Shown here in pieces: positions 1 through 7,532 of a stretch of 9,883 nt of DNA. Each line of letters opens with the position of its first letter. Within the stretch, counting starts at the first letter, position 1. Source of the stretch: Collimonas sp. UBA1456. GTDB lineage: Bacteria; Pseudomonadota; Gammaproteobacteria; Burkholderiales; Burkholderiaceae_D. The DNA lies in assembly GCA_002325825.1 (NCBI GenBank), contig DCSW01000101.1, positions 1,174 through 11,056 of the forward strand. Reading direction: 5' to 3'. The position numbers were made by a program, and so were the translations under genes. The notes under the pieces were generated by a model that searched no databases, was not told the origin of the DNA, and saw only the letters and a program-made list of their open reading frames with translations.

Positions 1-291
1 CATGAAGGTGGCGGTGCCTTTGCCGAAGCATTCGCCGATGTTCGGACAACTGGCTTCTTCGCATACCGTCACCAGATTATTGGCGCGCAGGATGTCCTTG
101 ATTTCGTAGAAGCGCGACGATGGCGATGCAGCTTTGACGCGAATCCAATCCGGCTTTTTCAGGCGCTCAATCGGGATGATCTTTATCGGGATGCGCGAGG
201 TCTTGCTGGCGCCCTTCTGTTTTTCGGACAAATTGTAGCCGGCAGCAGCGCCAGTTTCGGTTGGCAACGACGAGGTAGTTTCGTTTGTCAT
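1..291 (-). CDS. lipA: Lipoyl synthase LipA, N-terminal 97 codons (runs off the window)
   Basis: LipA is a radical-SAM enzyme that inserts two sulfur atoms into protein-bound octanoyl groups, completing lipoyl cofactors on 2-oxoacid dehydrogenases and the glycine cleavage H protein. The visible part begins MTNETTSLPTETGAAAG and then reads RLKKPDWIRVKA, a conserved block of LipA N-termini. Near residues 82-93 it reads CEEASCPNIGEC, the C-x4-C-x5-C motif that binds the auxiliary 4Fe-4S cluster from which sulfur is taken. The radical-SAM CxxxCxxC motif would lie just outside the window. The ATG at 289-291 is supported by AAGGA at 305-301, 9 bases upstream. lipB lies 70 bases upstream on the same strand, so the two are probably co-transcribed. 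No defect is visible in this part. Confidence 0.95.
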   Translation of the reverse strand, partial: MTNETTSSLPTETGAAAGYNLSEKQKGASKTSRIPIKIIPIERLKKPDWIRVKAASPSSRFYEIKDILRANNLVTVCEEASCPNIGECFGKGTATFM

Positions 292-300
292 GAAGGCATT

Positions 301-305
301 TCCTT
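301..305 (-). promoter_or_regulatory. Ribosome binding site of lipA
   Basis: On the minus strand AAGGA stands 9 bases before the ATG at 291. It supports that ATG as the lipA start. Confidence 0.6.
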
Positions 306-361
306 GCTGTGGCTTGATTGCGCCTGGGAGCACTTGGTTAATTCGGTTAATTCAAATTTAT

Positions 362-1036
362 TCAGTTAAAACGGTCCATTAATTTGTGGGCAAGCGCTAA
401 CTGGACTTCGGAGACAGCGGCATCAACGCCTAGCGTTTTTATGTCGACAGTTGCCAGGCCTTCATAGCCGCATGGATTGATCCACGAAAATGGCGTCAGA
501 TCCATCGCCACATTGAGCGATACACCGTGATAGGTGCAGCCGCTGGCCCGTACTTTCAGGCCAAGAGCGGCGATTTTTGCACCTTGCCAGGCGCCATAGG
601 CGACGTAAATTCCGGGTGCGCCGGGCTTGCGTTCACCGGCAAGATTATACGCTGCCAACGTGTCGATGACCGCCTGCTCGATGCCTTGCACAAATTCGCG
701 CACGAATAAACGTGCGGCTGGACGCTGGCGGCGTAGGTCGAGTAGCAGATAAATCACCACCTGGCCGGGACCGTGATAGGTCACTTCACCGCCACGATCG
801 GTCTGAATAACGGGGATGTCTTGCGGTGTCAGCACATGGCTGCGGTCAGCGCCCAGGCCGAGCGTAAATACCGGGGGGTGCTCGACGAGCCATAACTGAT
901 CGGGCGTATCGGAGTTACGCGTATCGGTAAAGGCGCGCATCGCGTCGAAACTGGCCTGGTACGATTCAAGGCCACGTTGAATAATCTGGGGGAGCTGCCG
1001 GACATCGGGAGAAATGAGTTGCTGCAAGCTGAACAT
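362..1036 (-). CDS. lipB: Octanoyl-[ACP]:protein N-octanoyltransferase LipB
   Basis: LipB moves octanoyl from acyl carrier protein to a lysine of lipoyl domains, giving the substrate for LipA, whose gene follows. The protein is 224 residues from the ATG at 1036, a normal length. Family signatures are present: RGGEVTYHGPGQ (residues 81-92), the catalytic lysine in GAKIAALG (K154), GCTYHG (residues 166-171) and the acyl-carrying cysteine in INPCGYEG (C189). A TTG at 1060 would add eight residues in frame, but neither start has a strong Shine-Dalgarno; the ATG is preferred because the following VRQLPQ and FTDTR blocks line up with family N-termini. The stop is TGA at 362-364. The reading frame is whole, in contrast to the decayed genes around it. 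Its promoter should lie in 1037-1591, where I can define no clear box. Confidence 0.95.
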   Translation of the reverse strand: MFSLQQLISPDVRQLPQIIQRGLESYQASFDAMRAFTDTRNSDTPDQLWLVEHPPVFTLGLGADRSHVLTPQDIPVIQTDRGGEVTYHGPGQVVIYLLLDLRRQRPAARLFVREFVQGIEQAVIDTLAAYNLAGERKPGAPGIYVAYGAWQGAKIAALGLKVRASGCTYHGVSLNVAMDLTPFSWINPCGYEGLATVDIKTLGVDAAVSEVQLALAHKLMDRFN

Positions 1037-1060
1037 AGACTCAAGTTTACCGAAAATCAA

Positions 1061-1591
1061 CGTCCGGCGCGCGAAATCGTGAGCTTCTCCACGCTGCCGA
1101 CGAAGTCAGAATCCTGGAGAAAATTACCATTCCGGCAATTGGCCGTGGCGTTGCAGCCAGTTGGTCGCATCATCGCCAATTACCAATCACTGATCACCGA
1201 TCGACAATGGCAGGCCGGCCGCTAGCGCATCAGCAGGTAACAGGTGGAGATGTGGATGTCGGCGGTTGCGTTCAGCAATTGGCCGGTGGACAGCCAATAG
1301 TCGTCGCCTTGCCGGCTATTGTCATCCACACCCGGCCTTGCATGATTTGCAGTGTTTATGCCACAGCGGCGATCACCGTCATGGACTTGGCTGGCACCGA
1401 TGGTTAGTGATTCGTTAATTGATAATTTTTATGATGTCACTCCTCAGGAATGCTCGTATGTTGATAACTATATCTCTCAAGCCTTTATCGCGATTTCTGT
1501 TTCTATGAAGCCATCCTCAGCAGGTCTGTGAGCGTTAACAAAACGAGTAATTTTTTCTCCTCTTGAAAGTTTTTCTCATTTCTCATATAAG
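1061..1591. other. Long stretch without a recognisable gene
   Basis: About 530 bases lie between lipB and the LysR remnant. Short open frames occur on both strands but none gives a protein I recognise. One suggestive remnant on the minus strand, 1180-1124, reads IGDDATNWLQRHGQLPEW then stop, which looks like a genuine C-terminus. Another minus-strand piece around 1310-1220 reads GDDYWLSTGQLLNATADIH. Both may be debris of a lost gene upstream of lipB; I cannot name it. The part from about 1410 to 1591 is AT-rich and would have held the promoter of the regulator gene. Nothing else is seen. Confidence 0.4.
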
Positions 1592-2097
1592 ATTGCCGGA
1601 CTCCACAAACTCACGAATCTGTCAGCGCTACGCGCCTTTGAAGCAGCCGCACGTAACGATAGCTATTCCCGCACGGCGGAGGAAATTTTCGTGACGCCGA
1701 GCGCGATCAGCCATCAGATCCGGGCGCTGGATCAGGGATTGGAGTGGAAGCAGCGTTGTTTATTCGCAACAGCAAGCGCGTCACTATCACTGAACAGGGC
1801 CAGCGCTTTGCCGCCATCGTCCGTAAATCATTGAATGAAATCGCGCTGGCTAGAGCGCGAGCCGATCAATGTCGGGCTACGCTTCGGGCGAGGTCATTAT
1901 CCGGGTCTGATCGTCGAAAAATTGATGGATGATTTTTACCATCCGGTCGCCAGGCCGACCTATCGGGGAGGCGAGCTGCAGCAACGCAGCGTGTTGCATA
2001 TGAATACCGATGAATTATCATGGCAGCCGTAGTTCGACGCCGCCGGGATCGACCTGAAAGATTGGCCGAACGAACCCAAGCCGTGAGCCTACAACAT
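1592..2097 (+). pseudogene. Broken LysR-family regulator (GcvA-like)
   Basis: LysR regulators bind DNA by an N-terminal winged helix-turn-helix and sense a small molecule with a C-terminal domain. The helix-turn-helix is readable: LSALRAFEAAARN then EEIFVTPSAISHQIRALDQ (1619-1740), typical of the GcvA/AmpR branch. A frameshift near 1745 moves the reading into ALFIRNSKRVTITEQGQRF. After ARARADQ around 1865 a stretch of perhaps 35 codons is missing and the reading resumes as VGLRFGRGHYPGLIVEKLMDD. There is a TAG at 2030-2032 where SWQP*FDAAG suggests an ancestral Trp, and a TGA at 2084-2086. The original start seems to be ATT at 1592-1594, possibly a mutated ATG. About 100 C-terminal residues are absent because the DUF493 stop codon follows at once. 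It is not functional. The LysR family is certain; the GcvA branch is likely. Confidence 0.85.
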
Positions 2098-2385
2098 TTA
2101 CAAAACCATCTTGACCATCGGATGGGATGACAGCGCGCGATACAGATTATCCAACTGCTCACGGTTGACGGCGTAGACGTTTGCCGTCAGGCTGGTGTAG
2201 TTGCCTTTGGACGATGGCAGCACTTCCAGTTTGTCGATGTGAAAAGTCGGATCGTGCTGCATCACGACACCAGTGATTGTCTCAGCGAAAGCGTCATGCG
2301 TCTGCCCTATGATCTTGATGGGGAACACGCTGGGATATTCAATCAGGCTGTCTGCCGGAGCGATGGGTTTGGTCAGGTCGGTCAT
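2098..2385 (-). CDS. ybeD: DUF493 (YbeD-family) small protein
   Basis: This is a 95-residue protein of the DUF493/YbeD family, small ferredoxin-fold proteins usually encoded next to lipB; their biochemical role is not settled, though a regulatory (ACT-like) role has been suggested for the fold. The family pattern is present: the EYPSVFPIKIIGQ opening strand (residues 16-28), the conserved PSSKGNYTSLT block (57-67) and the C-terminal MVKMVL ending, close to E. coli YbeD, which ends VRMVL. The length is normal and the frame whole. The ATG at 2385 is preceded by the purine-rich GAAGAG about 9 bases upstream. It is probably part of an old dat - DUF493 - lipB - lipA arrangement on the minus strand. 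Its survival beside two decayed genes suggests it is still under selection. Confidence 0.9.
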   Translation of the reverse strand: MTDLTKPIAPADSLIEYPSVFPIKIIGQTHDAFAETITGVVMQHDPTFHIDKLEVLPSSKGNYTSLTANVYAVNREQLDNLYRALSSHPMVKMVL

Positions 2386-2538
2386 GATCTTTTACTCTTC
2401 AGCTATGTTGCAAACAAATAGTCTACTCCCTTAGCGGTATTCTGCAAGAGCTACTTATCCGAATGAAATAAGGGTGGAAAGCATCGCTACTACCACCTTT
2501 GTTTCACGCCTGCGATGCTCAGCGATGATTGTCTGTGC
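2386..2538. other. Intergenic stretch with overlapping inverted repeats
   Basis: This space between broken dat and the DUF493 gene must hold any promoter for the DUF493 gene on the minus strand. It contains an 8-base perfect inverted repeat, AGCATCGC (2480-2487) with GCGATGCT (2512-2519), and an overlapping alternative pairing of AAGGGTGG (2470-2477) with CCACCTT (2493-2499). The two hairpins cannot form together. Neither is followed by a clear T-run, so a terminator for dat is possible but weak. I see no definite promoter boxes. Confidence 0.4.
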
Positions 2539-3227
2539 TCAGGCTGATTTGGCTTTCTGATAGACATCATATAAGTATTTATATGATGATATCGGGCTAA
2601 CTCTTTCCAATAGTCTTGCCATCGATGGAGATCTCCGCCAGCACTTCCTTGATGGCCGACGATAACGGCACTTCGTCGGTGCTAAATACCTCTTCGCGAG
2701 CAATTCGGCGTGCTTCTAACACAATGTCGCCGGCGGCGCATAGTTCCCCGATCAGCCGGTAGTGAATGCCTTCCAGTATCAAATTATCCTTAGGCAGCAC
2801 CATCAGTTTGCCATTCTTGACGATCCAGACATTCGATGACGAAGCCTCGGTCAGCCAGCTATCGCGGAACTGGATCGCCTCCACTACGCCGTGTCAGGCC
2901 GCGTTTTGCGCCACCAGCACATTACCGAGCAGCGAAATCGCTTTTATCTCGCAATGTAACACCAGCGTTGGTCTTCCATTAACACGTATGGTGGGGCAGC
3001 ACCAGCGGATTGGTCATGATGAACACGGTCGGCATCAGTAGTTCTTCCGGAAACGCATGAGCACGCTTGGCAACGCTGCGCGTGACGTGGATATAGACCA
3101 TCTGATCATCCTCTGGATGAACATCGATCACGCCCTGGATCAGAGTCATCCACTGTTCCCTGTCATGCAGATTTGGAATATTAATTTCCGCCAGACTACG
3201 GAACAGGCATGCCAGATGATGCTCGGC
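2539..3227 (-). pseudogene. dat: Broken D-amino-acid aminotransferase (fold-type IV PLP enzyme)
   Basis: Dat interconverts D-alanine and D-glutamate using pyridoxal phosphate, supplying D-amino acids for the cell wall. The first part, 3227-2985, reads AEHHLACLFRSLAEI then DQMVYIHVTRSVAKRAHAFP and MPTVFIMTNPLVLP, all family blocks. A frameshift and small loss near 2985-2998 leads to VLHCEIKAISLLGNVLVAQN, which holds the PLP lysine (codon 2944-2942). An in-frame TGA at 2896-2894 replaces an expected Trp. The next open part, 2884-2597, carries TEASSSNVWIV and DNLILEGI. After a TAG at 2599-2597 the true C-terminus is readable in another frame as YLYDVYQKAKSA, ending in TGA at 2541-2539. About 35-45 N-terminal codons and the start are missing, cut at the junction with the receptor remnant. 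It is not functional; the branched-chain enzyme IlvE is a less likely relative. Confidence 0.88.
2565..2588. repeat. Perfect 10-base AT-rich palindrome, 4-base loop
   Basis: CATCATATAA (2565-2574) and TTATATGATG (2579-2588) are exact reverse complements around GTAT. The palindrome falls in the decayed C-terminal coding part of dat, so it may be chance. It has no T-run on either side and is not a typical terminator. Confidence 0.5.
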
Positions 3228-3236
3228 GGTGCTGGC

Positions 3237-4850
3237 TTCGTCTCCTATCGCGGCTTCAATGACAACCCAATCACATAATTGCTTAACAGCATCAGCGTGC
3301 AATACGACACCATCGTCGCGAGTCCGGTCGATAGCTGGATCTACGGACCGAGTCGAAGCAGTCGGCTGTGCAGCGAGCTTCCTGTACGGCACCGGCACAG
3401 TTGGCGGTGTGATCAATTACATCACCAAACTGACAAACCGTGATGGCGATACGACTCAACTGTTTGTCAGCTACGGTTCGTTCAATTCTTCGGTGGCAGC
3501 GTTTGGATTGAGTCGCAAGCTGGGCAGCACGCTGCGACAGTTCTGGCGTGGCCAACTACCTGCGTATCGATGCCAGTCGCAACGCCAGCAGAGGCTATGT
3601 CGACGGCGAGACGCGGCATGGTTATAACGTGGCGCTGTCGCTGCTGAGCGATCTCACCCCGAATCTGTCGAGCATACTAGCCTACGAATATCGGAAAGGA
3701 AATGTCGACCGGCCCTACTGGAGCACGCCGTTGCTCAATCAGCTCGACCGCAGCGACAGCGCTATCCGCCTCAAGAATGACAATGGCAGCGACGCCGTGT
3801 ATCAACAGAATGTACAATGTGGTTGCGTTCAATATCGGATTACCGCGCGACGCCGCAGACCACCATCAAGAATACCTTCTATCGTTACATCGCGCTGCAT
3901 GATTTCCGTAACGTCGAGGAGTATAGTTGCAGCGCCGACAACAACGCCATCGTGCGCTCGACGGCACTGATACAGCGGCGCGACCAACAGTTGGCAACCG
4001 TCTGGAGCTACAGCATCAAGGATATCTGGACCAACTTCAATCGGACTGGGCCGGCGGCATCAATTACAGCTTCAACCTCACCACGCGCTTTTCGCGTTCG
4101 CGGTCTGGACCGATCAGCAGGGTCGACCCGTATCACTTCTCGAGCACATCATTTTTCGATATCCTCGGCGTGACGCCCGGCTTCGCGCCAGACAAGACTA
4201 ACCGCGTCAGCACTGCCACCGATCCACCGGCCGGTGTACTGATTCACCGCCGATCTCGGCCCGCTACACGCTTTTAATATCAGCACCGGATATCAGTTGG
4301 AATCAGTAGCGCACTGGATTTCTAGAATGTCCGAGACAACGCCACATTGGCCGCCTATTCGATCAAACACAATAACCTGGCAGTGGCCGATCCCAATAAT
4401 CTAACCATGACCCTGCCGGTCTACGCGTAATCGTCAAAAGGCATCGAATTGGCGTTCGGCTTACGCCAGCTAAGTGCGCTACGCATCCAGGGAAACCTGG
4501 TGCTGGTGTCGTCGACGGCAGCGTGTCACGCGTCGGTAAGCGCCCGACTCACGCACCGGCACGGGTCGCCAATCTCTGGATCCGATTACCGCCTGCTGCC
4601 AGACTGGAAACCCGGCGCCGATGCACGCTATGTGTCGTCGGTCTATGGCAACAGTACCAACACCATCAGCCCGCCTTCCTACACGATCTTCGGCGCCAGC
4701 CTCACCTATCGTTTGCAAAAAGCAGCAGCGTGGCATTGCGCGTGAAAAATCTGACCGACAAACTCCACACCGACAACATCACCAACACGATGATGTATTT
4801 GTCTTGGCGCGTTGGATACCATGGAACTGGTGCTAAGCTACGGCCCGTAA
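3237..4850 (+). pseudogene. Broken TonB-dependent outer-membrane receptor
   Basis: Such receptors import iron-siderophore or similar ligands across the outer membrane with TonB energy. The plug domain is readable from FVSYRGFNDNPIT (3237-3275), then TAA at 3276-3278, then VQYDTIVASPVDSWIY. After a frameshift it reads FLYGTGTVGGVINYITK (from about 3379) and FVSYGSFNSSVAAFGL. Further frame changes near 3535, 3805 and 4035 connect barrel segments such as NYLRIDASRNASRGYVDGE, TTIKNTFYRYIALHDFRN and FFDILGVTPGFAPDKTNRV. Another TAA lies at 4428-4430. The C-terminal barrel is clear: PARVANLWI, ADARYVSSVYGNSTNTIS, VALRVKNLTDK (the NLTD motif) and the end MELVLSYGP at 4848-4850. The signal peptide, TonB box and the first part of the plug are missing at the junction with dat. 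At least eight frame changes are needed, so it is dead. The ligand cannot be told. Confidence 0.88.
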
Positions 4851-4869
4851 CCAGGGTTCGACCACGCCG

Positions 4870-5866
4870 ATGAAATGCTACCTGTATCTGCTGCATCGCT
4901 GGCTCGGCGTCAGCCTGTTCATGATGCTATGGTTCGTCAGTGGCGTGATGATGATGTATGTTGATTACCCGAAGCTGACCGAGATACAACGGCTGACTCA
5001 CATGGTCTCCCAGGCGGTGCCGCCGGATACGATCGTAACATCGATCACTGCTTGCGCACAGCGAACGTGTTCATACCGGATGCCGCAACCGAATATCGCG
5101 ATGCGGTCAATGAAGATAGCTGGGGCCATTCGTGTGCGCTGGACCTGCATCGGCCGTTGCATCGGCTACAGATGAACGATCCGGCGTATCCCCTGCTCTG
5201 CATTCCCTCGACGACAGGCGATGTGGTGCGTGTATCAACTCGCAGTGAATGCTTGTGAAATTTTATCGGCGGCCTAGCTACATTGGTTGTATATGTTTCG
5301 CGGCAGTGCAGTGGATGGAGTCTGGACCGGCATTGCCATTTATCTATCGCTGACTGACGTGCTGTTTGGCCGTCAGAGATAGAGTGGTGGGACTGCTGCG
5401 CTGGCGTTTTCGCTCTGGCCATCACTTCTATTTTCAGCGGTCTGATGTCGACAAATTTCTGGAAAATATTCGGTATCGCCGCGGCACCGCTGAGTCACAG
5501 CATCTATGCTGGCGGCAAGCTGGAATCCGCGCGATTTCGACTTGGGGCCAGCGCTGTGCACGGTCATCTGCAAGCGCGTGAGATCAGCTGGCATCTACCG
5601 GTCTGCCAAGACTATCTGATAGCGACCGATAGCAGTGGCCGCACACGCATCGTCCCTGTCATCGAGCTAGCGCTGGGCAATATCTTGCCAACGCCACAAT
5701 TGCTGGCAGCAGTGATGGCTCTTCATTCTTGCACAGCTGGGACTTGCCGTCGATGCTGGCTAGCCGGCCATGATGGGACATTGCGCTGATCCTGTTCAGA
5801 AACAGCGGCCTGTTGTTGAGCGTGAGCGGTACCATGATTGCGCTACGCAGCTGCCGCGCTGGATGA
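4870..5866 (+). pseudogene. Broken PepSY-domain inner-membrane protein
   Basis: PepSY-associated transmembrane proteins often sit beside siderophore receptor genes and some are linked to ferric reduction; the gene begins 19 bases after the receptor stop, so the two were probably one operon. The ATG at 4870 opens a clean first helix: YLYLLHRWLGVSLFMMLWFV then SGVMMMYVDYPKLT. The frame is lost near 5045. Later pieces are HRPLHRLQMNDPAYPLL (5141-5200), LHWLYMFRGSAVDGVWTG and IAIYLSLTDVLF (5278-5364), then FSGLMSTNFWKIFG (from about 5432) leading to a PepSY-like stretch FRLGASAVHGHLQAREISWH. The last helix, WDIALILFRNSGLLLSVSG, ends in TGA at 5864-5866. TAG at 5380-5382 and at least three frame changes destroy it. 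Family assignment rests on the N-terminal helix, the HRPLHRL block and the C-terminal helix. Confidence 0.8.
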
Positions 5867-5937
5867 ATTTGGCCTAATGCGGTAGCATATGCGTACTTCA
5901 ACTCAGGGGAGTAATAACGCTCCTCCCGTGCATCGAC

Positions 5938-6165
5938 ATGATCAGCGAACTTATCCGCTGCACCTGGGCCAACACGGCCAATCCGCGCTATTTAGCTTAT
6001 CACGACCAGGAGTGGGGCCAGCTCTGCCACGATGAAGCGCAACTGTTCGAGATGCCCAACCGGGAAGGGGCGCAAGCCGGATCCTGTTGAGAAACTATAC
6101 TCAAAAGCGAGGCGACTACCGGTGCACTTTAGATCACTGAGATGCCGGGAAAATCGTCCGTTATG
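5938..6165 (+). pseudogene. tag: Truncated 3-methyladenine DNA glycosylase I
   Basis: Tag removes 3-methyladenine from alkylated DNA. From the ATG at 5938 the reading is MISELIRCTWANTANPRYLA then YHDQEWG and LFEM, matching family N-termini: C8 and H22 stand where the first zinc ligands are, Y21 and W26 in the base pocket, and E38 at the catalytic position. The EGAQAG block follows, but L-S-W has become S-C-stop (TGA 6088-6090). ETILKSEATTGAL then runs to a TAG. A faint trace, GKIVRY (6148-6165), resembles the GIVRN/GIIRH block. The C-terminal half with the remaining zinc ligands is gone; broken ycaO starts within about 80 bases. The 3' boundary is uncertain. The preceding spacer (5867-5937) has no strong ribosome binding site but holds GGGGAG/GCTCCTCCC, a possible weak hairpin. 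Confidence 0.82.
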
Positions 6166-6246
6166 CAAGGACACTTCACTTGAAGTGTTTATTAGCTCAA
6201 TGCAATTCAATCCAGAAAAGCTCGTCCTTCATATTGAAAAATTCTC

Positions 6247-7444
6247 GTGACTCAATCCTATCTGTTCTGCAATTACGTCTGGAACCACTACTACCTCGGC
6301 GAAAGAACGCCAATGCGGCGTTTGTGCATTACCCGCGAGAACAATGGTTAAAACTCAACTACGATAACGAAATCTGGCAGCACGGCCTGCTGACGCCGTA
6401 ACAATTCTATAACCCGGGAGGCAGGGTCACGCCACCACGCTGGTCGATTACAACTCTGGCAATGACGAGCGCGGTATATGCGCGCTGCTGTATGTGGGCG
6501 AGCCCGACGGCCCCATGGTCTAGTTCCCGGTCGACATCATCGGCAACCTGTATATCAACAACGGCATATCGGCCGGAAATACACCTGCCGAAGCGCGTAT
6601 GCGAGCATCGTCGAAAATCTTCGAACGCGCCGTCAAGTTCCGTCTCATCAAGAAAGGCCTGTGCCTGCCATACGCACCGGACGCCGTGATCGCCCGCTAT
6701 CCCCGCATCGCTGCCGGCATACGTGACTTGCGCGTCGCTAGTTTCAGTACCCTAACGCTGGAACGCGAACTTACCGGACTGCTGTAAGGCCGCACGCTGG
6801 ATAGTTTCCCCAGAACCAAACTTCGACATCAAAGAAATCGGCCACTCTCAAAATCTGGAAATCCACTTCGTTGATTCCAGTGGAATCAACAGCTGGAACT
6901 TCCTGCGCGGCACGCCCGATTCTGCGTTCTGCGACGTCATTTCAGCAGCACCACCGCTGAGGATTACGCCTGGTCGGTCGGTGCCATCCACGCCACCGGC
7001 CACGATATGTAAAGCGCCGATTTAAGCCACCTTAGTGTGTACGCCTGCCTTATTCTGGTGCCAGGCATGGCCAACATCTATCCGGTGACAGACCTGCAAT
7101 AGGACAACAGTAGCGTCAGCAACGACGTCCGAAAACAGATCCTGTATCTGTCCGACCTCGGTTGGCGACGAATGTATCGACTTTCTGAAAACCCTGAATC
7201 AACCTGGCATAGCTGACTAGCATCTGGTTGCCGCGTTGATCGGCTTGGGCGATGCTGTGGCCTATACCGAGGTCGCTGCAACACCTGTATGGAGCAGCGA
7301 CCATGCAACAGGCCAGGGTCCTGCTGAACTGTGAACAACGTTTCTTCGATTTTCATGCGCCCGGCCTCAACCTCAAAGGCTTGCGACATGCACCAATGCC
7401 TGCTGGCCGTCTATGCCAAGCTGAATGCCGCTAAACTAGCCTAA
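6247..7444 (+). pseudogene. ycaO: Broken YcaO-type protein (RimO accessory factor)
   Basis: E. coli YcaO is an ATP-binding protein that assists RimO in methylthiolation of ribosomal protein S12. The pieces follow its sequence in order: CNYVWNHYYLGERTP (6256-6300), FVHYPREQWLKL (from 6321), LVDYNSGNDERGICALLYVG (6440-6499), FPVDIIGNLYINNGISAGNT (from 6524), IFERAVKFRLI, LPYAPDAVIARYPRIAAGI, LERELTGLL then TAA where Q is expected (6785-6787), NLEIHFVDSSGINSWNF, FSSTTAEDYAW, SHLSVYACLILVPGMANIYP and the C-terminus QCLLAVYAKLNAAKLA (stop 7442-7444). Stops also lie at 6399, 6521, 7010 and 7100. Roughly the first 100 codons are missing, as are about 40 codons near 6745-6755 (the GGQ and FASFGAHP part). 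The LSEVFER motif has become SSKIFER, with an acidic residue replaced by lysine. Several frame changes are needed. Family assignment is firm. Confidence 0.9.
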
Positions 7445-7532
7445 TTCGGTGACGGATAGCGGCCCCGCTGGGGCACTCCACCCCCCCAGTAAATCTCATA
7501 CCGCTCTTTTCATCGGCACATCGTTCTGCTAC
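7445..7532. other. Spacer between ycaO and rsuA remnants
   Basis: This spacer holds a small GC-rich hairpin, GCCCC-GCT-GGGGC (7462-7474), shortly after the ycaO stop, followed by a run of seven C (7481-7487) rather than T. It could be a decayed terminator. No ribosome binding site is visible before the rsuA ATG at 7533. Confidence 0.35.

Noticed and set aside
2597..2884. A small intact 95-residue gene
   Set aside because: It is the C-terminal part of broken dat; homology continues upstream across a stop and downstream in another frame.
2894..2896. TGA read as tryptophan (alternative genetic code), since TGA sits where Trp is expected in dat and tag
   Set aside because: argB and lipB end in TGA, argB uses TGG for Trp, and the same remnants also have TAA and TAG stops, frameshifts and deletions.
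2979..3416. A 145-residue minus-strand gene
   Set aside because: Only the part from 3227 downward is Dat; the upstream codons are antisense to the receptor remnant.
3237..4850. Programmed frameshifting in the receptor gene
   Set aside because: Far too many frame changes, spread without slippery sites, together with in-frame stops and missing N-terminal parts.
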